A stretch of DNA of 64,000 nt, from assembly GCF_943193215.1 (NCBI RefSeq), contig NZ_CALPDH010000027.1, positions 1-64,000 of the forward strand. Direction: 5' to 3'. The stretch is from Acetatifactor aquisgranensis (GTDB taxonomy: Bacteria > Bacillota > Clostridia > Lachnospirales > Lachnospiraceae). The position numbers were made by a program, and so were the translations under genes. Each line of letters starts with the position of its first letter. Within the stretch, counting starts at the first letter, position 1. The notes beneath the pieces were generated by a model. That model ran no database searches. It saw nothing but the letters and a program-made list of their open reading frames with translations, and had not been told where the DNA came from. Positions 28,694-38,300 of the stretch are shown here, in pieces.

Positions 28694-31141
28694 ATGGATA
28701 TTTTTCAGACAATCAAAGAAGAACTGAAGGTGGAGAAGTGGCAGGTGGAGGCCGCGGTGAAGCTCATAGACGAGGGCTGCACCATCCCCTTTATTTCCCG
28801 ATACAGGAAAGAGGCCACAGGCTCCCTGAACGATGAGCAGCTCCGCAGCCTGGACGAGAGGCTTACCTATCTGCGCAATCTGGAGGAGAAGAAAGAGCAG
28901 GTCATAGGCAGCATCGAAGAGCAGGGGAAGCTGACGGAGGAGCTGCGGGAGAAGATTCTGGCGGCCCAGACTCTGGTAGTGGTGGAAGACCTCTACCGCC
29001 CCTACCGTCCCAAGAGGAAGACAAGAGCCAGCGTGGCCAAGGCCAAGGGACTGGACGGGCTGGCGGACTACATACTGGCCCAGCAGGCAGCGGAGCCTGT
29101 AGAGAAAGAAGCCGCAAAATATGTCACCGGGGAGGACGCGGAGGAAGAAAAGCGCGTAAAGACAGTCCAGGAGGCCATCCAGGGCGCAAAGGACATCATC
29201 GCGGAGGCCATTTCCGACAATGCGGACTACCGCAGCTATATCCGGGAGACCACCGTGGAGGAAGGCGTCGTCGTAAGTTCCGCCAAGGACGAGAAAGCCG
29301 CAAGCGTATACGAGATGTACTACGATTTCGAGGAGCCTGTGCGGAAAATGGCCGGTCACAGAGTGCTGGCGCTGAACCGCGGAGAGGCGGAAAAGGTATT
29401 GACTGTGAAAGTCAATGCGCCCGAAGAGCGCATTCTGCGGTATCTGGCAAAGCAGACCATCACTTCGGAGAATCCATACACCTCTCCGTTGCTCACGGAA
29501 GTCATTGAAGACAGCTATGAGCGGCTGATCGCTCCCGCCATCGAGCGGGAGATCCGTAATGACCTGACCGAAAAGGCAGAGGACGGCGCCATTGCTGTGT
29601 TCGGCAAGAATCTGGAGCAGCTGCTCCTGCAGCCACCTGTCGCAGGAAAGGTGGTGCTGGGCTGGGATCCCGCTTTCCGCACCGGCTGTAAGCTGGCGGT
29701 GGTGGATCCCACCGGCAAGGTGCTGGATACGAAAGTGATATATCCCACCGCTCCCCAGAATAAGGTGGAGGAGTCCAAGCGGGAGCTGAAGAAGCTGATT
29801 GCCAGGTACCATGTGGACCTGATATCCGTGGGCAACGGCACGGCTTCCAGGGAATCCGAGCAGATTATCGTGGATTTGCTGAAAGAGCTGGATCGGCCGG
29901 TGCAGTATGTCATCGTAAACGAAGCCGGCGCCAGCGTGTATTCCGCCAGCAAGCTGGCCACAGAGGAATTCCCGAACTTTGACGTGGGCCAGAGAAGCGC
30001 GGCATCCATCGCCCGCAGGCTCCAGGATCCTCTGGCGGAGCTGGTAAAAATCGATCCCAAATCCATCGGCGTGGGGCAATACCAGCATGATATGAATCAG
30101 AAAAAGCTCAGCGATGCCCTGAGCGGCGTGGTGGAGGACAGCGTGAATAAGGTAGGGGTGGACTTGAATACGGCTTCCGCCTCTCTGCTGGAATATATAT
30201 CCGGAATCAACAAGACAATTGCGCGGAATATCGTAGACTATCGGGAATCCAACGGGCGTTTCACCAACAGGAGGCAGCTCCTGAAAGTGGCCAAGCTGGG
30301 GCCGAAAGCCTTTGAGCAGTGCGCGGGATTCATGCGCATCCTGGACGGCGACAATCCGCTGGATGCCACCAGCGTCCACCCGGAGTCCTATGAGGCCACG
30401 AAGAAGCTCCTGGACAAGCTGGGGCTGACCATGGAGGATGTCCGGCAGATGCAGAAGAAAGCGGCTGAGCGAGGGAACGCCGCTTCCCCGGACGGGAACA
30501 AGGCTGCGGCGGAGGGGAAGACCTCCGGAAAGGCTGCACAGACAGGGGCTGCCGGTCAGAAGAAGCAGAAAGGGAATATCCGCATCTCCAACACCAATAC
30601 CGCCATGGGCAGGGCATTGGCGGCTGCCATGGGCGGTGCGGTTCCGCAGGCGGCAGGCTCCGACACGGAAGCGGGCAGGAAACAGGGCGCGGCACAGTCC
30701 GGACAGAAAGCGGCCGGTGCGGAAGCCGGTTCCAATCTGGCCAGGCGCATCCGCGACAAGAAGCAGATGGCCGAAGAACTGGGCATCGGCGAGATTACGC
30801 TGACGGATATCCTGAAAGAGCTGGAGAAGCCCGCCCGCGATCCCAGGGACGATATGCCCAAGCCTATCCTGCGCAGTGATGTGCTGGATATGAAGGACTT
30901 GAAGCCGGGCATGATTCTCAAAGGGACGGTGCGCAATGTCATCGACTTCGGCGTATTCGTGGACATAGGCGTCCATCAGGACGGACTGGTGCACATCTCC
31001 CAGATTACCAACCGCTTCATCAAGCATCCTTTAGAGGCGGTCAGCGTGGGCGATATCGTGGAGGTGCAGGTGCTGGAGGTGGACCAGGCCAGGAAACGCA
31101 TCAGTTTGACTATGAAAGTCAATCAGGAGAAACAGGGATAG
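28694..31141 (+). CDS. tex: Tex/YdcI-family RNA-binding transcription accessory protein
   Basis: 815 residues from ATG 28694. The order is standard: N-terminal HTH/ERCC4-like block (VEKWQVEAAVKLIDEGCTIPFISRYRKEATG), YqgF RNase-H-like domain (VVLGWDPAFRTGCKLAVVD), HhH motifs (VGVDLNTASASLLEYISGI), and a C-terminal S1 domain (PGMILKGTVRNVIDFGVFVDIGVHQDGLVHISQI). Between HhH and S1, about residues 590-690, is an Ala/Gly/Lys-rich insertion that makes it roughly 95 residues longer than the usual about 720. Acts in transcription/RNA metabolism. Confidence 0.93.
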   Translation: MDIFQTIKEELKVEKWQVEAAVKLIDEGCTIPFISRYRKEATGSLNDEQLRSLDERLTYLRNLEEKKEQVIGSIEEQGKLTEELREKILAAQTLVVVEDLYRPYRPKRKTRASVAKAKGLDGLADYILAQQAAEPVEKEAAKYVTGEDAEEEKRVKTVQEAIQGAKDIIAEAISDNADYRSYIRETTVEEGVVVSSAKDEKAASVYEMYYDFEEPVRKMAGHRVLALNRGEAEKVLTVKVNAPEERILRYLAKQTITSENPYTSPLLTEVIEDSYERLIAPAIEREIRNDLTEKAEDGAIAVFGKNLEQLLLQPPVAGKVVLGWDPAFRTGCKLAVVDPTGKVLDTKVIYPTAPQNKVEESKRELKKLIARYHVDLISVGNGTASRESEQIIVDLLKELDRPVQYVIVNEAGASVYSASKLATEEFPNFDVGQRSAASIARRLQDPLAELVKIDPKSIGVGQYQHDMNQKKLSDALSGVVEDSVNKVGVDLNTASASLLEYISGINKTIARNIVDYRESNGRFTNRRQLLKVAKLGPKAFEQCAGFMRILDGDNPLDATSVHPESYEATKKLLDKLGLTMEDVRQMQKKAAERGNAASPDGNKAAAEGKTSGKAAQTGAAGQKKQKGNIRISNTNTAMGRALAAAMGGAVPQAAGSDTEAGRKQGAAQSGQKAAGAEAGSNLARRIRDKKQMAEELGIGEITLTDILKELEKPARDPRDDMPKPILRSDVLDMKDLKPGMILKGTVRNVIDFGVFVDIGVHQDGLVHISQITNRFIKHPLEAVSVGDIVEVQVLEVDQARKRISLTMKVNQEKQG

Positions 31142-31167
31142 GTAGTTTTTTGACAGACATGACAGCG

Positions 31168-31204
31168 AAAAGCCCTTGGGCGGGATTGCCCGAGGGCTTT
31201 TTTT
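31168..31204 (+). terminator. tex terminator
   Basis: AAAAGCCCTTGGGC (31168-31181) pairs with GCCCGAGGGCTTTT (31188-31201) with one G-T wobble, followed by further Ts to 31204. Confidence 0.9.
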
Positions 31205-31213
31205 GACGAATGG

Positions 31214-31248
31214 AAAATGTCGCAGAGGACCCCGCTCCGCGACATTTT
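31214..31248. repeat. Left inverted-repeat recombination site of segment A (IRL-A)
   Basis: AAAATGTCGC (31214-31223) and GCGACATTTT (31239-31248) flank a core of arms CGCAGA (31221-31226) and TCCGCG (31236-31241) around a 9-bp spacer GGACCCCGC. On the minus strand 29 of 33 bases match IRR-A at 32693-32725, spacer GCGGGGTCC against GCGGGGTCA. Architecture matches tyrosine-recombinase core sites; it could also be a simple hairpin. Confidence 0.6.
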
Positions 31249-31257
31249 CATGTCTTT

Positions 31258-31286
31258 ACGTTAGCATATTCATCTTCCCCTGTCAA
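31258..31286 (-). promoter_or_regulatory. Possible leftward promoter next to IRL-A
   Basis: On the minus strand TTGACA (plus TGTCAA, 31281-31286), 17-bp spacer, TAACGT (plus ACGTTA, 31258-31263). The -35 is perfect, the -10 matches only 3 of 6, so this is tentative. Its geometry parallels the leftward promoter of segment B. Confidence 0.25.
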
Positions 31287-31409
31287 GTGACGATTATGTT
31301 CTGAATTAGCCTCTCTTTTCTTTAAATATACTAGTCAAAACACTTGACCATTTTGTACACTTTAGACAGGGCTGAGCATGGCCCAATCGAAAGAGGAGGT
31401 GCCTGTATC

Positions 31410-32543
31410 ATGGCAAGAGGAGAAAATGTGTTCCGCAGAAAGGACGGGCGGTATGAGGCCCGGTATATCAAGGGGAGACGGGCGGACGGAAAGCCGGTCT
31501 ATGGCTTCTGCTACGGCAGGACATATGAGGAAGCCAAGGGAAAGGCAGACAGGGCAAGGGAAGAGATGGCATCGGCAAAAAGGCCGGACCACAGCCAGAG
31601 TCCGGATGTGGCCTGCTTCTGCGACAGCTGGCTGTCCGCCAACAGTGCCCGGCTGAAGCCCTCCAGCGCCGCGAAATACCGCATGGACATGGAGAATCAC
31701 ATCAAGCCCTATTTTGAAGGCAAGCTGCCCTGCGAAGTGCGGCCGGAAGAAATCGAAGGATTCACCAGGATGCTGTTGAACGGGAAAGGGCTGTCGCCCA
31801 AGACAGTCCGCAGCATATTGACCCTGCTCCGCTCTGTCCTTTCCTATATGAGAAAGCAGTCAGGGGAGAACCTGCCGGAGCTGGAAATCGCGTATCCGAA
31901 AGAAAGCAGAAAAAATGCGCGGGTGCTGGACAAAAAGGAGGAGGCCATGCTGGCGATGCTCCTGGCACAGGAAATGGACTCCTGCAAGTTCGGAGTCTAT
32001 CTGGCGCTGCGCACAGGTATGCGGATCGGGGAGGTCTGTGCCCTGCGGTGGAGGGACATCTCCTTTGAATCCGCTGCCATCTCCGTCTGCCAGACTGTTC
32101 TGCGGCTCCCGCAGAAGCAGACGGATTCCGAGACTTTCCGGAAAGACGGATTCAGAACCGCGCTGGTGGTGGGCCCCCCGAAAAGCGAGAGCTCTCTGCG
32201 CGTCATCCCCCTGATGCCGGACATTGCCGCCCTGTGCGAACGGTTCCGGCCGGAGGATCCCGAGGCATTTCTCCTGACCGGGACGGCCAGGTGTATGGAT
32301 CCCAGAAAGCTTCAGCGGCGTCTGAAGCGGTATCTGGAGGAATGCGGCATCCCGGAGGCCCATTTCCATACTCTGCGGCACACCTTTGCCACGCGCTGCG
32401 TGGAGGCGGGCTTCGATGTCAAGACCCTGAGCGATATTCTGGGACATTCCAACATCGGAATCACCATGAACCTCTACGTCCATCCCGATCTCGACCTGAA
32501 GCGCGAGAATATGAGCCGGCTCAAGCCCATGATTTCCCTGTAG
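31410..32543 (+). CDS. Tyrosine recombinase (integrase family)
   Basis: 377 residues from ATG 31410 (aggagg upstream). N-terminal beta-rich arm-binding domain (ENVFRRKDGRYEARYIKGRRADGKPVYGFCYGRTYEEAKGKADRAREEM), a core-binding SAM-like domain, and a catalytic domain with the first Arg in ALRTGMRIGEVCALRW, the HxxR box in HTLRHTFATRC, LGHSNIG and the nucleophile Tyr in MNLYVHPDL. All catalytic residues appear present. Integrases of this class drive integration or inversion. It sits between two inverted recombination-site-like repeats directly upstream of the pilus regulatory genes, so DNA inversion controlling these loci is the favoured hypothesis over mobile-element integration. Confidence 0.9.
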   Translation: MARGENVFRRKDGRYEARYIKGRRADGKPVYGFCYGRTYEEAKGKADRAREEMASAKRPDHSQSPDVACFCDSWLSANSARLKPSSAAKYRMDMENHIKPYFEGKLPCEVRPEEIEGFTRMLLNGKGLSPKTVRSILTLLRSVLSYMRKQSGENLPELEIAYPKESRKNARVLDKKEEAMLAMLLAQEMDSCKFGVYLALRTGMRIGEVCALRWRDISFESAAISVCQTVLRLPQKQTDSETFRKDGFRTALVVGPPKSESSLRVIPLMPDIAALCERFRPEDPEAFLLTGTARCMDPRKLQRRLKRYLEECGIPEAHFHTLRHTFATRCVEAGFDVKTLSDILGHSNIGITMNLYVHPDLDLKRENMSRLKPMISL

Positions 32544-32586
32544 ACAGCATATACTGACTGATTTGGTCAATGAAAAAGCAATGCCA

Positions 32587-32629
32587 GACTGACTGACCGG
32601 CAGTCAGGGAGGCAGTCGTTTCCGCAGTC
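32587..32629. repeat. Cluster of CAGTC/GACTG half-sites in segment A
   Basis: GACTG at 32587 and 32591, CAGTC at 32601, 32613 and 32625. The last three have 12-bp spacing. GACTG-N5-CAGTC around 32591-32605 forms an inverted pair. A similar cluster lies at 49824-49866 in segment B. Possibly binding sites for a recombinase or regulator; no direct evidence. Confidence 0.5.
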
Positions 32630-32692
32630 GATTCGGGGACAACAGTTTTCCCGGGCCAGGTCTGTAAGCTATTTCATCACTTTCCCTCCTAC

Positions 32693-32725
32693 AATGTCGC
32701 AGAGCGGGGTCATTTGCGTCATTTT
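32693..32725. repeat. Right inverted-repeat recombination site of segment A (IRR-A)
   Basis: Core arms CGCAGA (32698-32703) and TTTGCG (32713-32718) around spacer GCGGGGTCA, with AATGT and TCATTTT flanks. A further hairpin CATTTTGG/CCAAAATG with an internal T7 run (32720-32750) follows. The AP2-type gene starts about 75 bp downstream, and I see no promoter in that gap. Confidence 0.6.
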
Positions 32726-32800
32726 GGTGGGATTTTTTTGTCTCCAAAATGGGAAAAGGACGCTGTGTGATGTGGAGGATGCGAAAAGAGGGGATATTTT

Positions 32801-33631
32801 TTGAGTGCGATTCAGATAGGATACAGGGTGGGCAGGCTGACTGTGGAAGAGCCCACAGCGGAGAAAAAGGCCGGATATACCGTCTGGAAATGCCGCTGCG
32901 ACTGCGGCGGGGAGATTGCGCTGGACACCCGCTGCCTGCAGCGGGGCACAGTGCGGGACTGCGGCTGCAGTACGGTGGTGCGTCCCGGGCAGCGTGACAT
33001 ATCGGGACTGCGATTCGGGAAGCTGGTGGCCCTGCGGCCCACCAAGAGGCGGGGCGGCAATGGGGACACTGTCTGGCTGTGCCGCTGCGACTGCGGCAAC
33101 GAGGTGACTGCGGAGCTTGGCAGGCTGACCGGAGGCTGCCGGAAAAGCTGCGGCTGCCTGGCCCATCCGCCTCTGAAGGATTTTCAGGGAAAGCGCTTCG
33201 GGAAACTGACCGTGGTGGAATATGCAGGCAAGGAAAAAGGGATGCACAGATGGAGATGTGCCTGCGACTGCGGGAAAGAGACCGTAGTAGGGCAGAGCCT
33301 GCTCCAGACGGGCAAGACCAGAAGCTGTGGCTGTCTTCAGGCCGCTACCTACCGGGACAACCTGAAACTGATGGAGGGGACTTCCCTCACCATGCTGCAG
33401 GCCGTGAAGAGCGGACGGCTGCTCAAATCCAACACCAGCGGATACAACGGCGTGTACTATGACAAGAGGAGAAACCTGTGGGTGGCCCAGATTACGTTCC
33501 AGGGCAGGACGAAGTACCTGGGCTCTTTTGTGTGCCTGGAGGATGCAGTAAGGGCCAGGCGCGAGGGCGAACGAATATATGACGAATTTCTGGAACAAGT
33601 AGAAAAGAGCAGGACTGGAACGACTGTTTGA
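32801..33631 (+). CDS. Zinc-ribbon/AP2 DNA-binding protein, locus A
   Basis: 276 residues from TTG 32801 (gagggg about 7 bases upstream). Three tandem about 45-residue units, each with the pattern WxCxCDCGxE...SCGC (Cys at, e.g., CRCDCGGE...DCGC), should each bind zinc. The C-terminal 60 residues (YNGVYYDKRRNLWVAQITFQGRTKYLGSF) are an AP2-like three-stranded domain. This architecture is known from phage-like proteins. The paralogue at 50034 has the same length. Overlaps the next gene's frame by a few bases. Probably a regulator or recombination accessory factor (inference). Confidence 0.82.
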   Translation: MSAIQIGYRVGRLTVEEPTAEKKAGYTVWKCRCDCGGEIALDTRCLQRGTVRDCGCSTVVRPGQRDISGLRFGKLVALRPTKRRGGNGDTVWLCRCDCGNEVTAELGRLTGGCRKSCGCLAHPPLKDFQGKRFGKLTVVEYAGKEKGMHRWRCACDCGKETVVGQSLLQTGKTRSCGCLQAATYRDNLKLMEGTSLTMLQAVKSGRLLKSNTSGYNGVYYDKRRNLWVAQITFQGRTKYLGSFVCLEDAVRARREGERIYDEFLEQVEKSRTGTTV

Positions 33632-33648
33632 AAGGAGCATATTTGCAC

Positions 33649-34857
33649 ATGGATAAAGAAGACGAACATGTGATAAAATTTGAGCTGCTTGGGACGTTCT
33701 CCTGCGGCAGTACGGAAGAGGCGCGAGCCAAAAACAGCGCACTTATCGGCAGAACCGGCAGAAAAGTGCTGTCCTTTCTGCAGTATCTGATTGTGAACCA
33801 CACAAGGCACATTTCCTCCGACGAGCTCATCCGGCAGTTCTGGACAGAAAACAGCAGCAATCCGGCTAATTCCCTGAAGAACATGATATTCAAAATCAGG
33901 AGCCTGTTGAAGGAGATATGTCCGGGACAGGAGAACCTTCTCGTGACGAGACAGGGCTGCTATACCTGGAACTCGGCTGCCGGTCTGCGGTTGGATGTGG
34001 AGGAGTTCTCGCAGCTTTGCCAAAAGGCAAGAGGGCTATCGGGAGAAGAGTATATGGAGACGCTCCTGAAAGCCATGTCCCTGTACAGGGGAGGATTTCT
34101 GTCTGGCAACGATGATGACTGGACAGTCCCTCTGCGGCGCTATTACCAGATACTGTATTTGGACGCCTGCAAGCTTTTGCTGCCGCTGCTCCAGAAAAAG
34201 CAGCGCTGGACGGAGATGATAGGCATTTGCGAGCAGGCCGCCGAGGAGGATTTCAGTGAGGACATCTTTATGGTCTGTCAGATGCAGGCCTTGATTTCCA
34301 TGGGGCATCCGGAGAGGGCACTGGAGGTTTATGAGGATTTCCGCAAGACCCTGTGGGAGGAACTCGGAGTGGAGCCTGCGGAACAGGTGGAGCAGGCCTA
34401 TCTGCTGGCCAAAGGCATGTGCCAGAACCGCATGCACGACCGCGATATCCTGGCTCTCGTGACGGAGGGCGGGGAGGAGGAAGGCAGCGCGTTCCTCTGC
34501 ACATTCTCCGTATTCCGCAGCATCGTGGCCCTGGAACGGCGGCATTTGGCGCGTTCCGGAAGCGAGTCCTCCATTGTGATTGTCCGACTGGACAGTGGAG
34601 CGGTGCCTGCCACGGATGCCAGGCGCCTGGAGCGCGTCTTTCTGGAGGGGCTGCGGACGGCAGACCCGGTGGCCAGACTGGACGCGGCATCCTATATCCT
34701 CCTGCTGACCGGGGCCAGCGTGGAGAACGCTCAGGCTGCTGTCAGCAGGATGGATCGCATGTTCCATAAGACCTATACTCATTCCAGAGCGAACATCTCT
34801 TACAAGATATTCGCTCTGCGGTCCGTGTCTGCGAAATGGAGGAGCAAAAAGCAGTGA
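33649..34857 (+). CDS. BTAD-type transcriptional regulator with degenerate GGDEF-like C-terminus, locus A
   Basis: 402 residues from ATG 33649 (aaaggag upstream); TTG 33643 or TTG 33628 are alternatives. N-terminal winged helix (FELLGTFSCGST, KVLSFLQYLIVNH, LIRQFWTENSSNPANSLKNMIFKIRSLL) followed by TPR-like BTAD helices, the SARP/AfsR layout. Residues about 281-395 (VALERRHLARSGSESSIVIVRLD, RTADPVARLDAASYILLLTGA) match the hydrophobic skeleton of GGDEF domains but lack the GGDEF signature, so it is likely a sensor, not a cyclase. Likely activates the operon; ligand unknown. Confidence 0.78.
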   Translation: MDKEDEHVIKFELLGTFSCGSTEEARAKNSALIGRTGRKVLSFLQYLIVNHTRHISSDELIRQFWTENSSNPANSLKNMIFKIRSLLKEICPGQENLLVTRQGCYTWNSAAGLRLDVEEFSQLCQKARGLSGEEYMETLLKAMSLYRGGFLSGNDDDWTVPLRRYYQILYLDACKLLLPLLQKKQRWTEMIGICEQAAEEDFSEDIFMVCQMQALISMGHPERALEVYEDFRKTLWEELGVEPAEQVEQAYLLAKGMCQNRMHDRDILALVTEGGEEEGSAFLCTFSVFRSIVALERRHLARSGSESSIVIVRLDSGAVPATDARRLERVFLEGLRTADPVARLDAASYILLLTGASVENAQAAVSRMDRMFHKTYTHSRANISYKIFALRSVSAKWRSKKQ

Positions 34858-34968
34858 TAAAAAAGGAGTCCCCTGGAAATCGCTGTCGGAGATTTGGAAG
34901 AAATAACCGGCAGATAACCTCAGGCTTTTATAGTGGCCATATGAGGGAAAGGAAGAGGTGGCTGCGAT

Positions 34969-35346
34969 ATGAAGCTTAGTAATAAGATGCTTCCCTGCCA
35001 GAGCCGGGAGGCGGTAGTGACAGTACTGTCCTACCACAATGGCATAATAGAGGGCTACCTGCAGCATCCAAGGCTGGATAAAAGAGAAAAGGTATGCAGC
35101 CTGTCGCAGATAGTGCTGCTCCTGAACAGCCTGCTGGATTTGGAGGACTCTCTGGGCAGCCCGCTGCCCCTGGTGCATCGGGACTGTGACTGCCTGGAGA
35201 GCATCGCTGTCTTCAGGGTACAGATACTCTTCCGGGAGCATTATACCTGGCAGGGGAGACTGGTCTGGCAGGATAAAGCGAAAGAAACCGTATTCCACAG
35301 CTGCATAGAGCTGATGCAGCTGATTGATGAGATTCTGGGAGAATGA
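34969..35346 (+). CDS. Conserved 125-residue protein of pilus locus, unknown function (A)
   Basis: 125 residues, hydrophilic, no signal peptide or membrane segment. Its paralogue in locus B is also 125 residues with matching blocks (PCQSREAxVTVxSY, LQHPRLD, LNSLLDLED, FRVQILFREHYTWQGRLxWQ, ELMQLIDEILGE). Present in the same place in both loci: after the regulator and before the giant surface protein. The TGA overlaps an ATG of the following gene (ATGA). I do not recognise a family; a cytoplasmic regulatory or chaperone role is possible. Confidence 0.7.
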   Translation: MKLSNKMLPCQSREAVVTVLSYHNGIIEGYLQHPRLDKREKVCSLSQIVLLLNSLLDLEDSLGSPLPLVHRDCDCLESIAVFRVQILFREHYTWQGRLVWQDKAKETVFHSCIELMQLIDEILGE

Positions 35347-35363
35347 AAGGGAGGATGAGGCAT

Positions 35364-38300
35364 ATGAAACTCCATAATCACATGAAAACAGGCAGGAAGA
35401 TCCGGCGATGCCTGAGCGTGCTGCTCGTGCTGTGCATTTTGTTCACCAGCGGCTCGCCGAACCTGGCCTCTGCGGCGGACACAGAAGGGCACCGGCACGA
35501 TGAGAGCTGTTATGAGGACAGATTGGTCTGCGAGAAAGAGGAGCATACAGCGGATTGCTATGAAGAAAGGCAGACGCTTATCTGCATGAATCAGGGAGAG
35601 GACGGCCATGTACATGATGACGGCTGCTATGAGACGGAGCGCGTGCTGCTCTGCGATTTGGAGGAGCATGTGTCGGAACGCTATGAAAGGGTGCTGGTGT
35701 GCGGCAAGGCCGATGGGAACATGGTAAGCGATACTGCCGCGCCTGTGGGCCGGCCTGATATGGAGACAGATGTCAGTATGGAATCTTCTGCCGGGGAAGC
35801 AGATTCGGCTCTGGAAGAGGACTCTGGCTCAGAGGGGGATTCCGGTGCGGAAGAGGGCTCCGGCCAGGCTCCGGAAGAGAATCCTGAGCCGGAGGAAAAG
35901 CCTGGCCAGGCTCCGGAAGAAGATTCCGGCATGGATTCCGATGACGGTAGTGAGCTGCCAGACCTTTCCGGGGCAGACGCGAATCAGCCGCCTGAAACGG
36001 ACGAGTGGAAGCTGATTTGTGACAAGGAGCATGCCCACACTGAGGATTGTTACCAGAAGCTGTATTGCGGAATGATAGAACATACACATACCGGAGAATG
36101 CTATGACGAGAATGATGCTGCAATATGTGAAATGGAAGAGCATGAACACGCGGATTTATGTCTTCTTCCTATAGAAGACCAGCAGAAAATCGAGGCGCTC
36201 AATGAACAGATTGCCGCCCTGCCTGGCCTGGAAGCATTGGAAGAAATGCGGACGGGATATGAGGCCGGGGAAGTATCTGCGGACGAATATGCCGCTTTCC
36301 TTGCCGGGCTGAAGGCACAGGCGGATACTGCGTATGAAGCGTATATGGCTTTGGACGAAGAGCTGCGCCGGTACGTAGCAGGCACAGAAAGCCTGCTGGA
36401 ATTGATGGCAGCTCTGGAGACGGCAGCGGACGGACAGGATAAAGAGGACGAAGCGGAAGCGTTCGAAGGAGAATACAGAGACGACAAAGTGATAGTCAAT
36501 GTGACGGCAGAACCGGGTGTCATTCCGAAAGGAGCCGAATTGTCCGTCAGGGAAGTGGCGCAGCAGGATACAGAGGCAATCGGAAGGAATCTTGCGTCAG
36601 ACCAGGCCGGAACGGCGGAAGCAGAGGAGCTGAATGGAAAATATGAAGAAGTCCGGAAAGAACTGGAGGCTTCTGTGGCAGAGGATGACACAAAAGAAAT
36701 AGCAGGTTTCCTGGCATATGACATCAGTTTTCTGGCGACGGACGAAAACGGGGAGAAGAAAGAAATCGAACCTGAAGGAAACGTATCCGTGAGCATGGAC
36801 TTCGTGGAGGCGTACCTTCCGGAAGGGCTTGCGGAAGGCGAAGAGGTACAGATAGACAGCATCGATGTAGTCCATATGAAAGAAGTCATCGATGTGGACA
36901 CCGGCGAGGCTGTTCTAAAGGCTGAAGTGCTGGAAAGCGCGGAAGTCGTTGCCACCGATGACGCGGAACTGGAGAAAGCGGAGTTTGTCGTTGACAGCTT
37001 TTCGATTTTCACGATTTCCTGGACGGCCATGAGCGTCAGGGATGTGGCGGAAGCAGGCAATCCCATGTTTAAGATTACGTGGACGACCATGAGTGTATAT
37101 AATTCATCGGAGCCTGCCAAGCCGTCAACCCCGGTGACATTGGAGCTGGGCGCATTCTGCGTAGACGCCGCCGGACGGCAGTTGGATCTGGGCGGGAAAG
37201 CGATCGGCGATATAACGATAACGGGAGCGGAAAGCAATAATAGTAATCGAGGACAATTGAGTTTAGCGGCATTGGCACCTTACTTTTCAGAGTATACCCT
37301 GGATAAGATTGTGCTGGGCGATTCCGGCACTCAGGAAATGAGCGGCAATCAGATAGGAACAATACTTGCCTTAAATAATAAGGACGCTGCCGGCAACTGG
37401 GAGAAAGTGTTACGCTGGAAGCCGGGAAACTGGGCTGGGGGAGTATGGAATGAGAATTCGGATGCAAAAAATAACAAGTGGGATTGGGGAATCAGGACCA
37501 TATACTTCGTATATAAGCAAATCGAGCCGCCGTCGATTCCCACGGATCCGGAGACGGAGAAAGTGCCAGAACATGAAAAATACATCAAATATAATGGCAA
37601 GAACGACTATACCCTGACATTGAATGTCACCGGAGAGAAAGAGGTGCAGGATATAGACATCCTGCTGATAGTAGACACTTCGCACAGCATGATAAACTTA
37701 AGCGGCGTCAGTGATGAAGGACAGAGATACAATATTGTCAATAATGCTTTGCAGAAGCTGAACGAAGACCTAAAAGGCGTCGCGGCAGATAACGATCAGC
37801 TGAATATCAATGTGGGAATCGTGACCTTCGATGGCGGAGCAGGAGGAGGACGTGACAGGGAGACCAATGGGCTGGCGGATGTAAGAGACTGGTATTATCT
37901 GGGAAGTGACAACACGCCGGACGCACGGGTGGAAGCACAGTGGAAAACCATATCCGGAACAGACGGATTTGACTTTCAGCTGACGCGGAATATGATTGAA
38001 GAGAGAAAGGGGAGCACGAACTGGCAGGCAGCATTTCGGACCAGCCAGGAAATGCTGGCGAACCGTCCCGCATCGAGTCGGAAATATGTGATATTTTTGA
38101 CAGACGGAGATCCTACGACCAGGTATGCCTCAGGCAGCAGTACGATTACGGTAGGCTCCGGATGCGCCACGCATAATTTAAATGAGGGGAAATACGGCGA
38201 TCCCTATGATTACAACTTTGACGCTGCCGTAAATGAATGGCAGATGTCGCCGGCATTACAGTCGGCAGCTCAGGTTTTCGTCATAGCTGTGCTTGACGAA

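Larger units (their letters stand above)
31249..32692. mobile_element. Candidate invertible segment A containing the recombinase gene
   Basis: About 1.44 kb bounded by IRL-A and IRR-A in inverted orientation. It holds the recombinase gene (31410-32543), a possible leftward promoter near IRL-A and a CAGTC half-site cluster near IRR-A. In the present orientation the recombinase is transcribed toward the locus A operon. Inference by analogy with segment B. Confidence 0.5.

Noticed and set aside
28136..31027. 963-residue minus-strand open frame
   Set aside because: Antisense shadow of tex; no recognisable domain or ribosome site.
31141..32800. Direct-repeat att sites of an integrated mobile element next to tex
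   Set aside because: I could find only inverted, not direct, repeats around the recombinase, and no tRNA gene; an element with its far end beyond 64000 cannot be excluded.
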